Assembly (NCBI RefSeq): GCF_004766315.1
Contig: NZ_PVSN01000042.1
Coordinates: forward strand, 1 to 40,337
Origin: Weissella confusa
Lineage (GTDB): Bacteria > Bacillota > Bacilli > Lactobacillales > Lactobacillaceae
Length of the DNA: 40,337 bases
Reading direction: 5' to 3'
The translations under genes and the position numbers were made by a program. Under the pieces are notes generated by a model, which ran no database searches, was not told the origin of the DNA, and saw only the letters and a program-made list of their open reading frames with translations. Positions 33,317 to 40,337 of the stretch are shown piece by piece (within the stretch, counting starts at the first letter, position 1; every line of letters begins with the position of its first letter).

Positions 33317-33863
33317 TTACATGTCCTGAATAGCTCGAACGTGGATGACATTACGTAAAAATAGCCAATCACCTGAAATAACAAAAACCATACCACCGGT
33401 AATTGGTGGCCAGACAAAGGCGACTACGATTGACGCGCCACATTCTTTTTTGTTGCGCTGGATCGTCCAAGTGCTTCGCGATGACATGACTCAAGTTATA
33501 CAAAGCAATCACGGACATGACATACACAATCCCGTAAGTCACGCTTGGTGCCACTCGGGTTGGAAATTCACCAAACCAAGCCGTTGTAATGGGCACCAAA
33601 GACATTGGCAAAAACGTCAATGCATTGGTCCACAAGACACCACTATCTACTTTTTCGATATTACTAATAATCAAGTGGTGACTAACCCAAAAACTAGCCG
33701 TGATAATAAAACTTACCAAGTAAGCCAAGAAAGTACTTAGCCACGCAGCATTGCCAATTCCCGCCCAAGTACCGATTGACGGAATTTTCAAATCCAATAC
33801 CATAATTGTAATGATGATTGCAAAAATTCCATCACTAAACGCTTCTAATCGACTTTTACTCAT
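33317..33863 (-). pseudogene. TMEM175-like potassium channel, frameshifted
   Basis: From ATG 33863 the protein begins MSKSRLEAFSDGIFAIIITI, the signature first helix of bacterial TMEM175 (DUF1211) channels (R..AFSD). Three more helices follow. At a run of six T on the plus strand (33446-33451) the frame is lost; the original frame then gives an unrelated tail and stops at 33369. Removing one base restores a natural ending, with the helix IVVAFVWPPITGGMVFVISG and a basic tail, to TAA at 33317, total 181 residues. The homopolymer makes either a true mutation or a sequencing error possible. Confidence 0.8.
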
Positions 33864-33883
33864 AACCTTCCCCTTTTAATGAC

Positions 33884-33918
33884 AAAAAAGAGGCCTCCAG
33901 GAAGCCCCAGACGCCTCA
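33884..33918 (-). terminator. Terminator of the cvfB-rluB operon
   Basis: Minus strand GAGGC...GGCCTC stem with an interrupted middle, followed by TTTTTTG, ten bases past the rluB stop. Confidence 0.75.
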
Positions 33919-33926
33919 ATTATAGC

Positions 33927-34694
33927 TTACCAGCGTCCTGCTGACTTGCGGTATTGCTTACCAGCCTTCAACGCTTGTACTTCTTCGTAACGCAAAGAAC
34001 GGTACTCACCTGGTGTCAAACCAGTCAAATCAAGCATACCGTAACGCTCACGAGTCAACTTCAACACTTCGTGACCAACCGCCTTCATCATTTCCTTAAC
34101 TTGGTGGTACTTACCCTCGTGAATCGTCAACTTCACAATCGCCGTGTGGTTCTTAGTGTTCGTTGATTGGATTTCAGCACGGGCAGGCGCAGCGTTAAAT
34201 GTCGTGTAACGACCGTTTTGCTTTGTCTTAACTGTGACACCGTGACGAAGCTTCTCTAATTCTTCGTTCGTTGGAATCCCCTTCACCTTAGCAACATAAA
34301 CCTTGTCGATACGGTAACGTGGGTGCATCAACTTGTTGGCCAATTCACCATCGTTCGTCAACAACAAAACACCGGTTGTATCGTAGTCCAAACGGCCAAC
34401 TGGGTAGACACGCTCAGGTTCATCGACAATGTCCATAACCGTTGCACGACCCTTATCGTCACTGTTTGTTGTCACAACGCCACGGGGCTTGTTCAACAAG
34501 AAGTAAACCAACTTTTCACGTGAGTCAATTGGTTCACCACTCACTTCAATCTTATCTGATGGCTCAACCTTAGTTCCCAATTCATAAATTGTCTTACCGT
34601 TGACTGTTACTTTACCATCCAAAATCAATTGTTCTGATGCACGACGTGATGCAACTCCCGCTTGAGCCATCACTTTTTGCAATCGTTCTGCCAT
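33927..34694 (-). CDS. rluB: Pseudouridine synthase RluB
   Basis: Makes pseudouridine in 23S rRNA. The start ATG 34694 (MAERLQKVMAQAGVASRRAS) lies one base after the scpB stop; 255 residues. An N-terminal S4 domain precedes the RsuA-type catalytic domain with GRLDYDTTGVLLLTNDG (catalytic Asp). C-terminal LTRERYGMLDLTGLTPGEYR is standard. scpA-scpB-rluB is the usual order in Firmicutes. Confidence 0.95.
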   Translation of the reverse strand: MAERLQKVMAQAGVASRRASEQLILDGKVTVNGKTIYELGTKVEPSDKIEVSGEPIDSREKLVYFLLNKPRGVVTTNSDDKGRATVMDIVDEPERVYPVGRLDYDTTGVLLLTNDGELANKLMHPRYRIDKVYVAKVKGIPTNEELEKLRHGVTVKTKQNGRYTTFNAAPARAEIQSTNTKNHTAIVKLTIHEGKYHQVKEMMKAVGHEVLKLTRERYGMLDLTGLTPGEYRSLRYEEVQALKAGKQYRKSAGRW

Positions 34695-34695
34695 G

Positions 34696-35331
34696 TTATT
34701 CTTCTCTTTCTGCTGTTTCAGCAAGCTCTGGTAGGGCCACATCAAATGCAGATCCACCTTCTTCTCCTGGCATCAAAGGCAATGCCACATCCTTTTGGGC
34801 ACGCAAGGCATCCAACGCCTCAGCAGTTACCAATGGTGGCAACTCTTGCAAATCACTCAAACCAAAGTAGTTCAAGAAATAAGCGGTTGTCCCGTAAAGG
34901 ATTGGGCGACCCGGTTCATTAGAACGGCCGCGTCCTTCTACCAAATTACGTAGTGCCAATTTTTGAATCGTTGCTTGTGATTGCACCCCACGAATTTCGT
35001 CAATTTCAACTCGTGTGATTGGCTGCTTATACGCAATAATCGCCAAAACTTCTAGCGACGCCTGTGACAAAGCCGTCGTCAATGGCGCCGTAAAGTAACG
35101 GTGAATCGTCTCAGCAAGTTCCGACTTGGTAACCAATTGATACTGGTCATCAGTCTTCAAAACGTCGAGCGCACTATTCTCGTCGCTCTCGTATTTGGCG
35201 GCAAGATCTTCTAACAAGCCAATGACGGCAGGCTTCGCGAAACCAGTCGCATCCGCCATTTCTGCAACCGTGATGCCTTCATCCCCGGCTACAAAAAGCA
35301 AACCTTCAATTTGTTGTAAGCTAGTCTTCAT
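34696..35331 (-). CDS. scpB: Segregation and condensation protein B
   Basis: A winged-helix partner of ScpA in the SMC condensin complex. The start ATG 35331 ([19 protein letters not shown]) lies within the end of scpA, overlapping by 11 bases. 211 residues. Family motifs: [22 protein letters not shown] and [18 protein letters not shown]. The long acidic tail is variable. Confidence 0.95.
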   Translation of the reverse strand: MKTSLQQIEGLLFVAGDEGITVAEMADATGFAKPAVIGLLEDLAAKYESDENSALDVLKTDDQYQLVTKSELAETIHRYFTAPLTTALSQASLEVLAIIAYKQPITRVEIDEIRGVQSQATIQKLALRNLVEGRGRSNEPGRPILYGTTAYFLNYFGLSDLQELPPLVTAEALDALRAQKDVALPLMPGEEGGSAFDVALPELAETAEREE

Positions 35332-36115
35332 CGTCAAAATCGACTCCCTCATCTGCAGTTTCATCGTATGGCACATCACCTAAGGTCAGGTAAATGGCAC
35401 CATATTCATCTTCTTGGGCAACACGCAAATGTTGGTGACGCACCAACTCTAGCATGGCTAGGAAGGTCGTAACCATCTTATCGCGACTATCATGTTCCCC
35501 AAAGAAAGTTTCAAATTCTATTGTTTCACCCGGTGTCATTCGTGCCACAATCGTTTTCATTTGAGCACTAATCGACCACGTTTCACCACGCATTGTGCGC
35601 GGACGAACTTGTTTCTTCGTACGGTTAGCAACCATTTGGTTAAAAGCCAGTTGCAAATCAAACAACCCTAAGCCTTCTGGCAATGGCGCTACGTCAATAT
35701 CGTCTGGAATCGCCATCGGTGCACGTGAGAACTGTAATTGACGCCCTTCTTCGCGTTCGCGCAGGTCATCAGCTGCTTGTTGATAACGTTGATACTCCAA
35801 AAGTTGGGCCATCAAGGCCTCACGTGGATCTTCTTCATACACAAATTCAGTCAGTTCTTCGTCATATGTCAATTCTTCGTTTTTCGGAATTAAATATGAC
35901 GCCTTGATTGACATCAAAGTAGCCGCCATTACCAAGAATTCACCAGCAATATCTAAGTTTCGTTCTTCCGCTTGATGCAAAAACGCCAAGTACTGCGCCG
36001 TAATTTCAACAATCGGAATATCCATAATATCCATTTCGTTAACTTTAATCAGGTGCAGGAGCAAGTCCAGCGGTCCTTCAAAGTCATTCAAACGATACGT
36101 TAAATCTTCAGCCAT
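35321..36115 (-). CDS. scpA: Segregation and condensation protein A
   Basis: The kleisin subunit of SMC-ScpAB. 264 residues. N-terminal [24 protein letters not shown] binds SMC; the C-terminal winged helix ([29 protein letters not shown]) follows. The start overlaps ribT by eight bases. Confidence 0.96.
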   Translation of the reverse strand: MAEDLTYRLNDFEGPLDLLLHLIKVNEMDIMDIPIVEITAQYLAFLHQAEERNLDIAGEFLVMAATLMSIKASYLIPKNEELTYDEELTEFVYEEDPREALMAQLLEYQRYQQAADDLREREEGRQLQFSRAPMAIPDDIDVAPLPEGLGLFDLQLAFNQMVANRTKKQVRPRTMRGETWSISAQMKTIVARMTPGETIEFETFFGEHDSRDKMVTTFLAMLELVRHQHLRVAQEDEYGAIYLTLGDVPYDETADEGVDFDDED

Positions 36116-36482
36116 GATGCAAATACTTCCGCCATTCCGTCAAGATTGGTTGCGTGCTAATCGTGCCAACAATCGTTTTATCTGGGTATCGTAGCTTCAT
36201 CGCTTCATATATTTCTGAACCAACGGCGATACGTGATGTAACCGGCACTTCCGGTCCAAATACTACCAGGCGCAACACGATTGAATCAAACACTGCTTCA
36301 ACACCAAGTACAGCCACATAGTGTTGCGTTTCGGTTGATTGCCAGAGCAGGATTTCACGTGCGTCGCTGGCTTGATACCAGTCGATTTCACGTTGTACAG
36401 AAGCCACATCGTGTAGACGTGGCAAATAGGACAACAGTCCCATCGCAATTTTCGGTTGATCTTTGCGTACCACAACTAACAT
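36108..36482 (-). CDS. ribT: RibT-like GNAT protein
   Basis: A 124-residue GNAT-type protein. The start MLVVVRKDQPKIAMGLLSYLP and the EILLWQ..HYVAVLGVE segment match Bacillus RibT, which lies between the rib operon and scpA. The usual CoA loop is not clear in this copy. The role is unknown and a link to riboflavin is historical. It overlaps scpA and ends with TGA. Confidence 0.8.
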   Translation of the reverse strand: MLVVVRKDQPKIAMGLLSYLPRLHDVASVQREIDWYQASDAREILLWQSTETQHYVAVLGVEAVFDSIVLRLVVFGPEVPVTSRIAVGSEIYEAMKLRYPDKTIVGTISTQPILTEWRKYLHHG

Positions 36483-36501
36483 GTGTGGCCTCCTTTCTTA
36501 A

Positions 36502-37413
36502 TTAAGCACGCGGATGACTTTTGCCATAGACTTCAGTCAAACGCTTATTTGAAATATGTGTATAAATCTGAGTCGTCGAAATATCAGCGTGACCGAGCAA
36601 CTCTTGCACAATACGTAAATCAGCACCGTTTTCCAAAATGTGCGTCGCAAACGAGTGACGCAACGTGTGTGGTGAGACATCCTTGGTAATACCTGCCGCC
36701 GTCACCCAGCCTTTAATCAGCTTCCAGACGCCTTGGCGTGTCAATTGATGGCCGTGATCATTTAAGAAAATCACTTGTTCATCTTGTTGCTTACCAAGAA
36801 ATGGTCGCCCATCGGTTAGATATCGTTGCAACCAGTGCGACGCAACATCCCCAATCGGAATAATGCGTTCTTTGTCACCTTTTCCAAGCGTTTGAATCAA
36901 ACCAAGTTCTAGGTGCAAATTATCCAAGCGTAAATTAACCAACTCGCTTACACGCAAACCAGTCGCATACATCACCTCTAGCATCGTCCGGTTACGTAAC
37001 CCCAACGGTGTGTTGGGGTCAGGCACAGCCAACAATGCTTCAACTTCAGTCAGCGTTAATACAGCGGGCAGATGTTGCGCTTTTTTGGGTGGATCAACTT
37101 GTGTCATTGGATCGATGGCTACCCAGTTATTGCTGGTCGCAAATTGGAAAAACTTTCGCAATGTCGACACCATGTGAATGACCGTATTACGTGACTTGCC
37201 GTTTTTCTCTAACTCACCGATAAAGGCCATAATCGTGAAGCGGTCGATATTCGCCAATGGCATCGACTTTTCTTTTTCAATTAAATACGTAAAGAAATGA
37301 CGCAGGTCTTGCTGATAGGATGCCCGCGTATTGGCTGACAACCCCCGCTCCACCGTCAGATAGTGCAGGTAGTCAACCATATTATCTTCATATGGACCTA
37401 CCTGATGTAACAT
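36502..37413 (-). CDS. xerD: Tyrosine recombinase XerD
   Basis: Resolves chromosome dimers at dif with XerC or XerS. 303 residues if it starts at ATG 37413 (one base after the cvfB stop) or 292 from ATG 37380 (MVDYLHYLTVERGLS); both have weak sites. Catalytic residues: Arg in TGLRVSELV, Lys in LGKGDKE, HTLRHSFA (His, Arg), GHADIS (His) and the nucleophile Tyr in TTQIYTH. All intact. Confidence 0.94.
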   Translation of the reverse strand: MLHQVGPYEDNMVDYLHYLTVERGLSANTRASYQQDLRHFFTYLIEKEKSMPLANIDRFTIMAFIGELEKNGKSRNTVIHMVSTLRKFFQFATSNNWVAIDPMTQVDPPKKAQHLPAVLTLTEVEALLAVPDPNTPLGLRNRTMLEVMYATGLRVSELVNLRLDNLHLELGLIQTLGKGDKERIIPIGDVASHWLQRYLTDGRPFLGKQQDEQVIFLNDHGHQLTRQGVWKLIKGWVTAAGITKDVSPHTLRHSFATHILENGADLRIVQELLGHADISTTQIYTHISNKRLTEVYGKSHPRA

Positions 37414-37414
37414 C

Positions 37415-38290
37415 TTATTCGCCGTCGCTTTCTTCTACCAAGAACAATCCATTCTCGTTTTGCGTAATCTTACGTTGCTTGTACAAGTTTCCGACTGCAC
37501 GCTTGAATTGTGACTTTGACATACCAAAGTACTTCTTAATTTGCTTTGGATCTGACTTATCAGTAAATGGCAAGCTGTGCGTTGATGAACGTTGCAACAA
37601 CGCCAACAACATCGCTGCGTCATCTGAAATTGCCTCGTGAGCACGTGGACGCAATGACAAGTTCAACACACCATCTTCGCGTACACCGATAACACGTGCA
37701 TCAACTTCTTCACCAAGACGTGGTTCGCGTTGACGCTCATCCGGGTGAATGAAGCCGAAGTTGTAATCTGGTGTGATAACCAACGTTCCAACCATCTTCA
37801 AACGGTAAACTGTCGCCTTAACTTGCTTATTCTTCATATCAGGCTTAGCTGGAATACGCACAGCTTGCAGGATGTCAGCTGAGGCCAATTCACCCCACAA
37901 ACGATCCTTCTTATCAATGCGCAACGTAATCATCAACTTGTCACCGCGTTGTGGCCACAATTCCTTAATTGTTGGCAACTCATCAAGTGACACAACCACA
38001 TCCTTGTTTGGCAAACCGATATTCACGAAGACACCAAGGTCACGACGAATATCCGTTACTTCACCCCATGCATAGTGGCCAAGACGAACGTCAGGAATAT
38101 TCTTCGTGATTTGCAAGTTGTGCTTTTCGTTCTCGTATGCAAATCCAGTTACAACGCCACCAATCTTCAATGGCTTTTGCAATTCACTCTTGTCGATTTC
38201 GTATGTCAAACCGTCAATTTGTGCGTAGTAATACTTGTCGTTCTCATCCGTCACCTTGGCTGAGATGATTTCTCCAATTTTGTGTGTCAT
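37415..38290 (-). CDS. cvfB: S1-domain RNA-binding protein CvfB
   Basis: A 291-residue protein of the CvfB/YitL family with S1-like domains (for example GHYAWGEVTDIRRDLGVFVNIGLP and LGEEVDARVIGVREDGVLNLSLRP) and a C-terminal winged helix (SDPKQIKKYFGMSKSQFKRAVGNLYKQRKI). Known members bind RNA and affect virulence-gene expression in staphylococci. First gene of the cvfB-xerD-ribT-scpA-scpB-rluB operon. Confidence 0.94.
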   Translation of the reverse strand: MTHKIGEIISAKVTDENDKYYYAQIDGLTYEIDKSELQKPLKIGGVVTGFAYENEKHNLQITKNIPDVRLGHYAWGEVTDIRRDLGVFVNIGLPNKDVVVSLDELPTIKELWPQRGDKLMITLRIDKKDRLWGELASADILQAVRIPAKPDMKNKQVKATVYRLKMVGTLVITPDYNFGFIHPDERQREPRLGEEVDARVIGVREDGVLNLSLRPRAHEAISDDAAMLLALLQRSSTHSLPFTDKSDPKQIKKYFGMSKSQFKRAVGNLYKQRKITQNENGLFLVEESDGE

Positions 38291-38446
38291 ATTATTTTCT
38301 CCATATATCTCTTTGCATCAGCTGCATCAACCTAAGGTAGTCCGATGCCACAGCGCTGGCAAAGCCGTTGTTCAACTGACATACCGTCAGTAAACCCATT
38401 TTCTGTCTACTTTAGTTTACCAGAAGTTAGGCGTTATATGTAAACT
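38291..38446 (-). promoter_or_regulatory. cvfB promoter and structured leader
   Basis: Minus strand TTACAT, 18 bases, TAAACT with an upstream TGG, at about 38417-38446. The leader of about 120 bases holds the hairpin ACTGAC/GTCAGT, a second dyad TGCCA/TGGCA, and a tandem TGATGCA just before the ribosome site. It matches no riboswitch I know. Confidence 0.45.
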
Positions 38447-38461
38447 AATTCGAATTCATTT

Positions 38462-38490
38462 CTGACATTTTCCCAGAGTTTTGATAAAAT
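38462..38490 (+). promoter_or_regulatory. Promoter of the ASCH-like gene
   Basis: CTGACA (38462-38467), 17 bases, TAAAAT (38485-38490), about 40 bases before the start codon. Confidence 0.65.
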
Positions 38491-38530
38491 AAGTAGACAT
38501 ATATTTTATTTTGAAAGTGAGATACATCCT

Positions 38531-39082
38531 ATGAAGGCTGTTGGTATGGAGCCACAAGTCTTGATCGACATCTTGGTCGGATCAAAGATTGGTGTGGTTT
38601 ACCCATTTGGAACTGATCACCGTGGCGACTTGGTCGTTACATCATACGCATTGAAGCAAGCTGGTTTGCCATCAAATATGGCTGGTGCTGTCGTGCAACT
38701 TGAAGACGTTGAAGAAACTGCGCCTGGTAACTTCGTTTGGAAGTTCAACCCAGACGTTAAGTTGATTCGTCCATTCCGTGTTCACGGAACGATGGAATTG
38801 TTCGACGTTGAAGATGACTTGATTCACTACGAGCCAACGAACTGGTTCAACGTTGAAAAGGAAAATGAAGGTCACGCTAAGATTGCTGACTGGATGGAAA
38901 GCTATGTTGCTGAGCACCCAGACATCGACCGTATCCCACGTGCCGACATTCCTGAAGACATTGCTGAATTGGCTATTTCTTTCGATGACTGGCGCGCAGC
39001 TTACTTCGACTTCTTGTTCAAGCCAACTAAGGCACAAAAGCAAGAGTTGCGTACGAAGCGTTACGACGTTGACCCATTGTAA
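38531..39082 (+). CDS. ASCH/PUA-like protein, probably highly expressed
   Basis: A 183-residue acidic soluble protein. The order MKAV..EPQ, VGSKIGVVYPF, RGDLVVTS, MAGAVVQLEDVEE, GNFVWKFNPDVKLIRP, MELFDVEDD follows the ASCH fold (PUA superfamily), but the usual GxKxxExR signature is changed to GSKIGVVYP. The gene at 13179-13814 has the same layout. Codons are almost all the preferred ones (GAC, AAC, TTC, GTT, AAG), as in highly expressed genes. It has its own promoter and terminator. A role in RNA binding or processing is inferred from the fold only. Confidence 0.6.
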   Translation: MKAVGMEPQVLIDILVGSKIGVVYPFGTDHRGDLVVTSYALKQAGLPSNMAGAVVQLEDVEETAPGNFVWKFNPDVKLIRPFRVHGTMELFDVEDDLIHYEPTNWFNVEKENEGHAKIADWMESYVAEHPDIDRIPRADIPEDIAELAISFDDWRAAYFDFLFKPTKAQKQELRTKRYDVDPL

Positions 39083-39094
39083 GATACAAAATTA

Positions 39095-39140
39095 AAACAG
39101 GACCTGATGACTCGCAACGAGTTCTCAGGTCCTGTTTTTT
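39095..39140. terminator. Bidirectional terminator
   Basis: AAACAGGACCTGA (39095-39107) pairs with TCAGGTCCTGTTT (39125-39137). It serves both the ASCH-like gene and the antiporter gene. Confidence 0.9.
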
Positions 39141-39147
39141 ATTGTTT

Positions 39148-40113
39148 CTATTTAACTTTCGCAATCAACGGACGCATCATCAAAGGTGCAATAATCGTTG
39201 ACGCAATGATAACAATGACCATTTCACCAAACACCTGGTTTGATAGAATGTGGCCAGTTGCACCGATTTGGGCAATTACCAGCGCCATTTCACCACGCGA
39301 TACCATCCCCGCGCCAATTGCGTTACTGGTGTGCTTGTCCAGTCGTGCCATACGCGCACCAAATCCGGCACCGTAGTACTTTGTTGCCACCGCCAAGGAC
39401 GTTAGCAAGACCATAATCCACCACGTTTCAGCCAAGTTATGAAAGACGACGTTCAGCCCAATTGATCCAAAGAAAATTGGGAACACTGTCCACTCCCCAA
39501 ACAACTCAGTCGAATGCAACAGCTTATCTGACTTTGGTAACTGACGAAGCAATACACCAATTGCAAAAGCAATAATCGGCATCACTGTGTTTAATCCAAG
39601 TCCTGATCCACCGATAAAGGCAGCATAGGCCGTCACCAATAGCAACGCTAAAATATCATCTAGCACGGCGGCGCCCAACACAACGGCGCCCATAACAGTT
39701 CCAAGTTTACCTTGTTCACCCAAAACTGAAATGGTGATTGAAATTGACGTTGCAGCAAACACAACACCCCAGAACAACGCAATTTGCCACTCGTAACCAA
39801 ACAATAAGGCAACAACCGGAAATACCGCTAACGGTGCAACAACACCCATCAAAGCAACTAAATTAGACGCCTTGAAGTTTTGCAATAATTGTCGCGCATC
39901 AGTTTCCAAACCGGCGTTCACCATCAGCAACATCACCCCAAATTCTGAGACAACGTGCATCAAATGTGATGGTTCAACAAACCCGAGCAACGCTGGTCCC
40001 ACAACCACACCGGCGATTAGCTGTCCCACAACTTTCGCAAACCCTAACTTGCCGGCAATCCAGCCGAATCCCAGCGTCACAACAAGCAACCCTAACATCA
40101 TCAAAATTTCCAT
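39148..40113 (-). CDS. CPA2-family Na+/H+ antiporter, short form
   Basis: A 321-residue membrane protein of the KefB/NapA group. N-terminal GQLIAGVVVGPALLGFV, GVMLLMVNAGLETD, the unwound-helix motif ATSISITISVLGE, the ion-site LGAAVLDDILALLLV (Asp-Asp) and the C-terminal GAGMVSRGEMALVIAQIG are present. Compared from memory with NapA (about 385 residues), some 60 residues after the Asp-Asp helix are missing, which would remove about two helices. The start has a strong GGAGG site. The IS lies only 24 bases upstream, so the native promoter has been displaced. Confidence 0.85.
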   Translation of the reverse strand: MEILMMLGLLVVTLGFGWIAGKLGFAKVVGQLIAGVVVGPALLGFVEPSHLMHVVSEFGVMLLMVNAGLETDARQLLQNFKASNLVALMGVVAPLAVFPVVALLFGYEWQIALFWGVVFAATSISITISVLGEQGKLGTVMGAVVLGAAVLDDILALLLVTAYAAFIGGSGLGLNTVMPIIAFAIGVLLRQLPKSDKLLHSTELFGEWTVFPIFFGSIGLNVVFHNLAETWWIMVLLTSLAVATKYYGAGFGARMARLDKHTSNAIGAGMVSRGEMALVIAQIGATGHILSNQVFGEMVIVIIASTIIAPLMMRPLIAKVK

Positions 40114-40161
40114 CTCTACCTCCTACAACTTATTTTACCCGGATTATTCATCAAGACAAGC

Positions 40162-40208
40162 AAAAACCCGCTGAAACGACAAGTTAATACCGTTTCAGCG
40201 GGTTTTGC
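40162..40208. terminator. Terminator hairpin in the right IS copy
   Basis: CCCGCTGAAACG with CGTTTCAGCGGG, loop of 12 bases, T runs both sides. It would block transcripts leaving the IS toward the antiporter. Confidence 0.6.
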
Positions 40209-40306
40209 GTTTTCACCCGTTGGGTGAAAACCATAGGAGCTCTTTTTTATGATATTTTGTTAGTGGAAAACAAACCAAATACTCAAAAATTGGAGCGTCT
40301 AAAATT

Positions 40307-40337
40307 ATGACTCAAAAGGTATTACCTAGCAACCATT
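40307..40337 (+). CDS. IS1380-family transposase, first codons
   Basis: ATG at 40307 follows TGGAGCG; the first ten codons (MTQKVLPSNH) equal those of the left copy, with AAG in place of AAA at codon 4. Cut by the window edge. Confidence 0.8.
   Translation, partial: MTQKVLPSNH

Larger units (their letters stand above)
40138..40337 (+). mobile_element. IS1380-family insertion sequence, right copy (partial)
   Basis: The same IS as at the left end, in opposite orientation, starting CCCGGATTATTCATCAAGAC. It holds a 12-bp terminator hairpin (40167-40178 with 40191-40202) and a second perfect dyad, GTTTTCACCC/GGGTGAAAAC (40209-40231), before the transposase. It differs from the left copy at several bases. 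The rest is outside the window. Confidence 0.85.

Noticed and set aside
1-40337. The whole window as a composite transposon between two IS copies
   Set aside because: The inside is mostly core genes in conserved Firmicute order; the IS copies differ in sequence and more likely mark assembly ends.

Overview
The window looks like a chromosomal piece of Weissella, most likely W. confusa or a close relative. The protein at 20120-21052 matches, as I remember it, the crystallised L-2-hydroxyisocaproate dehydrogenase of Lactobacillus (now Weissella) confusus almost residue for residue. The core gene order (hup, der, rpsA-like, cmk, ypbE-like LysM gene, recQ, ypbB, ribU and cvfB-xerD-ribT-scpA-scpB-rluB) is that of a low-GC Gram-positive. 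Nearly everything lies on the minus strand. No tRNA, rRNA or CRISPR array was seen.

Both ends lie inside copies of one IS1380-like element, in opposite orientation (1-708 and 40138-40337), so the window probably ends at assembly breaks on a repeated IS. Next to the left copy is an AT-rich accessory locus (709-5698): a truncated glycosyltransferase, a wall-anchored adhesin with a KxYKxGK-type signal peptide, three small secreted or membrane proteins of unknown role, a divergent Rgg-like regulator and a class A sortase. Much of it is broken: the glycosyltransferase by the IS, the adhesin and a small two-helix protein by single in-frame TGA codons, and probably the first gene by a TAG.

From 6058 the window is mostly core: trmK-nif3-pepT, hsp20, a TPR protein, an interrupted membrane protein (in-frame TAA), small conserved genes, a Nudix hydrolase, sbcDC, hicDH, an MFS carrier, and a B6 salvage pair (pdxK plus an ECF S component). 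Between pdxK and hup (23775-24457) is a gap with no annotated-size gene that has the layout of a type I toxin-antitoxin locus. It has a promoter, a structured leader, a 12-codon ORF coupled to a 48-residue membrane peptide, an intrinsic terminator, and a convergent antisense RNA with its own promoter and terminator. Two short direct repeats let the antisense RNA pair with the ribosome-binding region. This is the most interesting feature of the window.

The right part holds hup, der, rpsA, cmk, the LysM gene, recQ-ypbB, an FMN riboswitch controlling ribU, a PH-domain protein, a frameshifted TMEM175-like channel, and the cvfB-to-rluB operon for chromosome segregation and RNA modification. It closes with an ASCH-like protein and a short CPA2 antiporter whose upstream region has been replaced by the IS. 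In all, six genes are disrupted, and every nonsense change can be explained by one C:G to T:A transition. Family names rest on motifs and memory, since no database search was possible.
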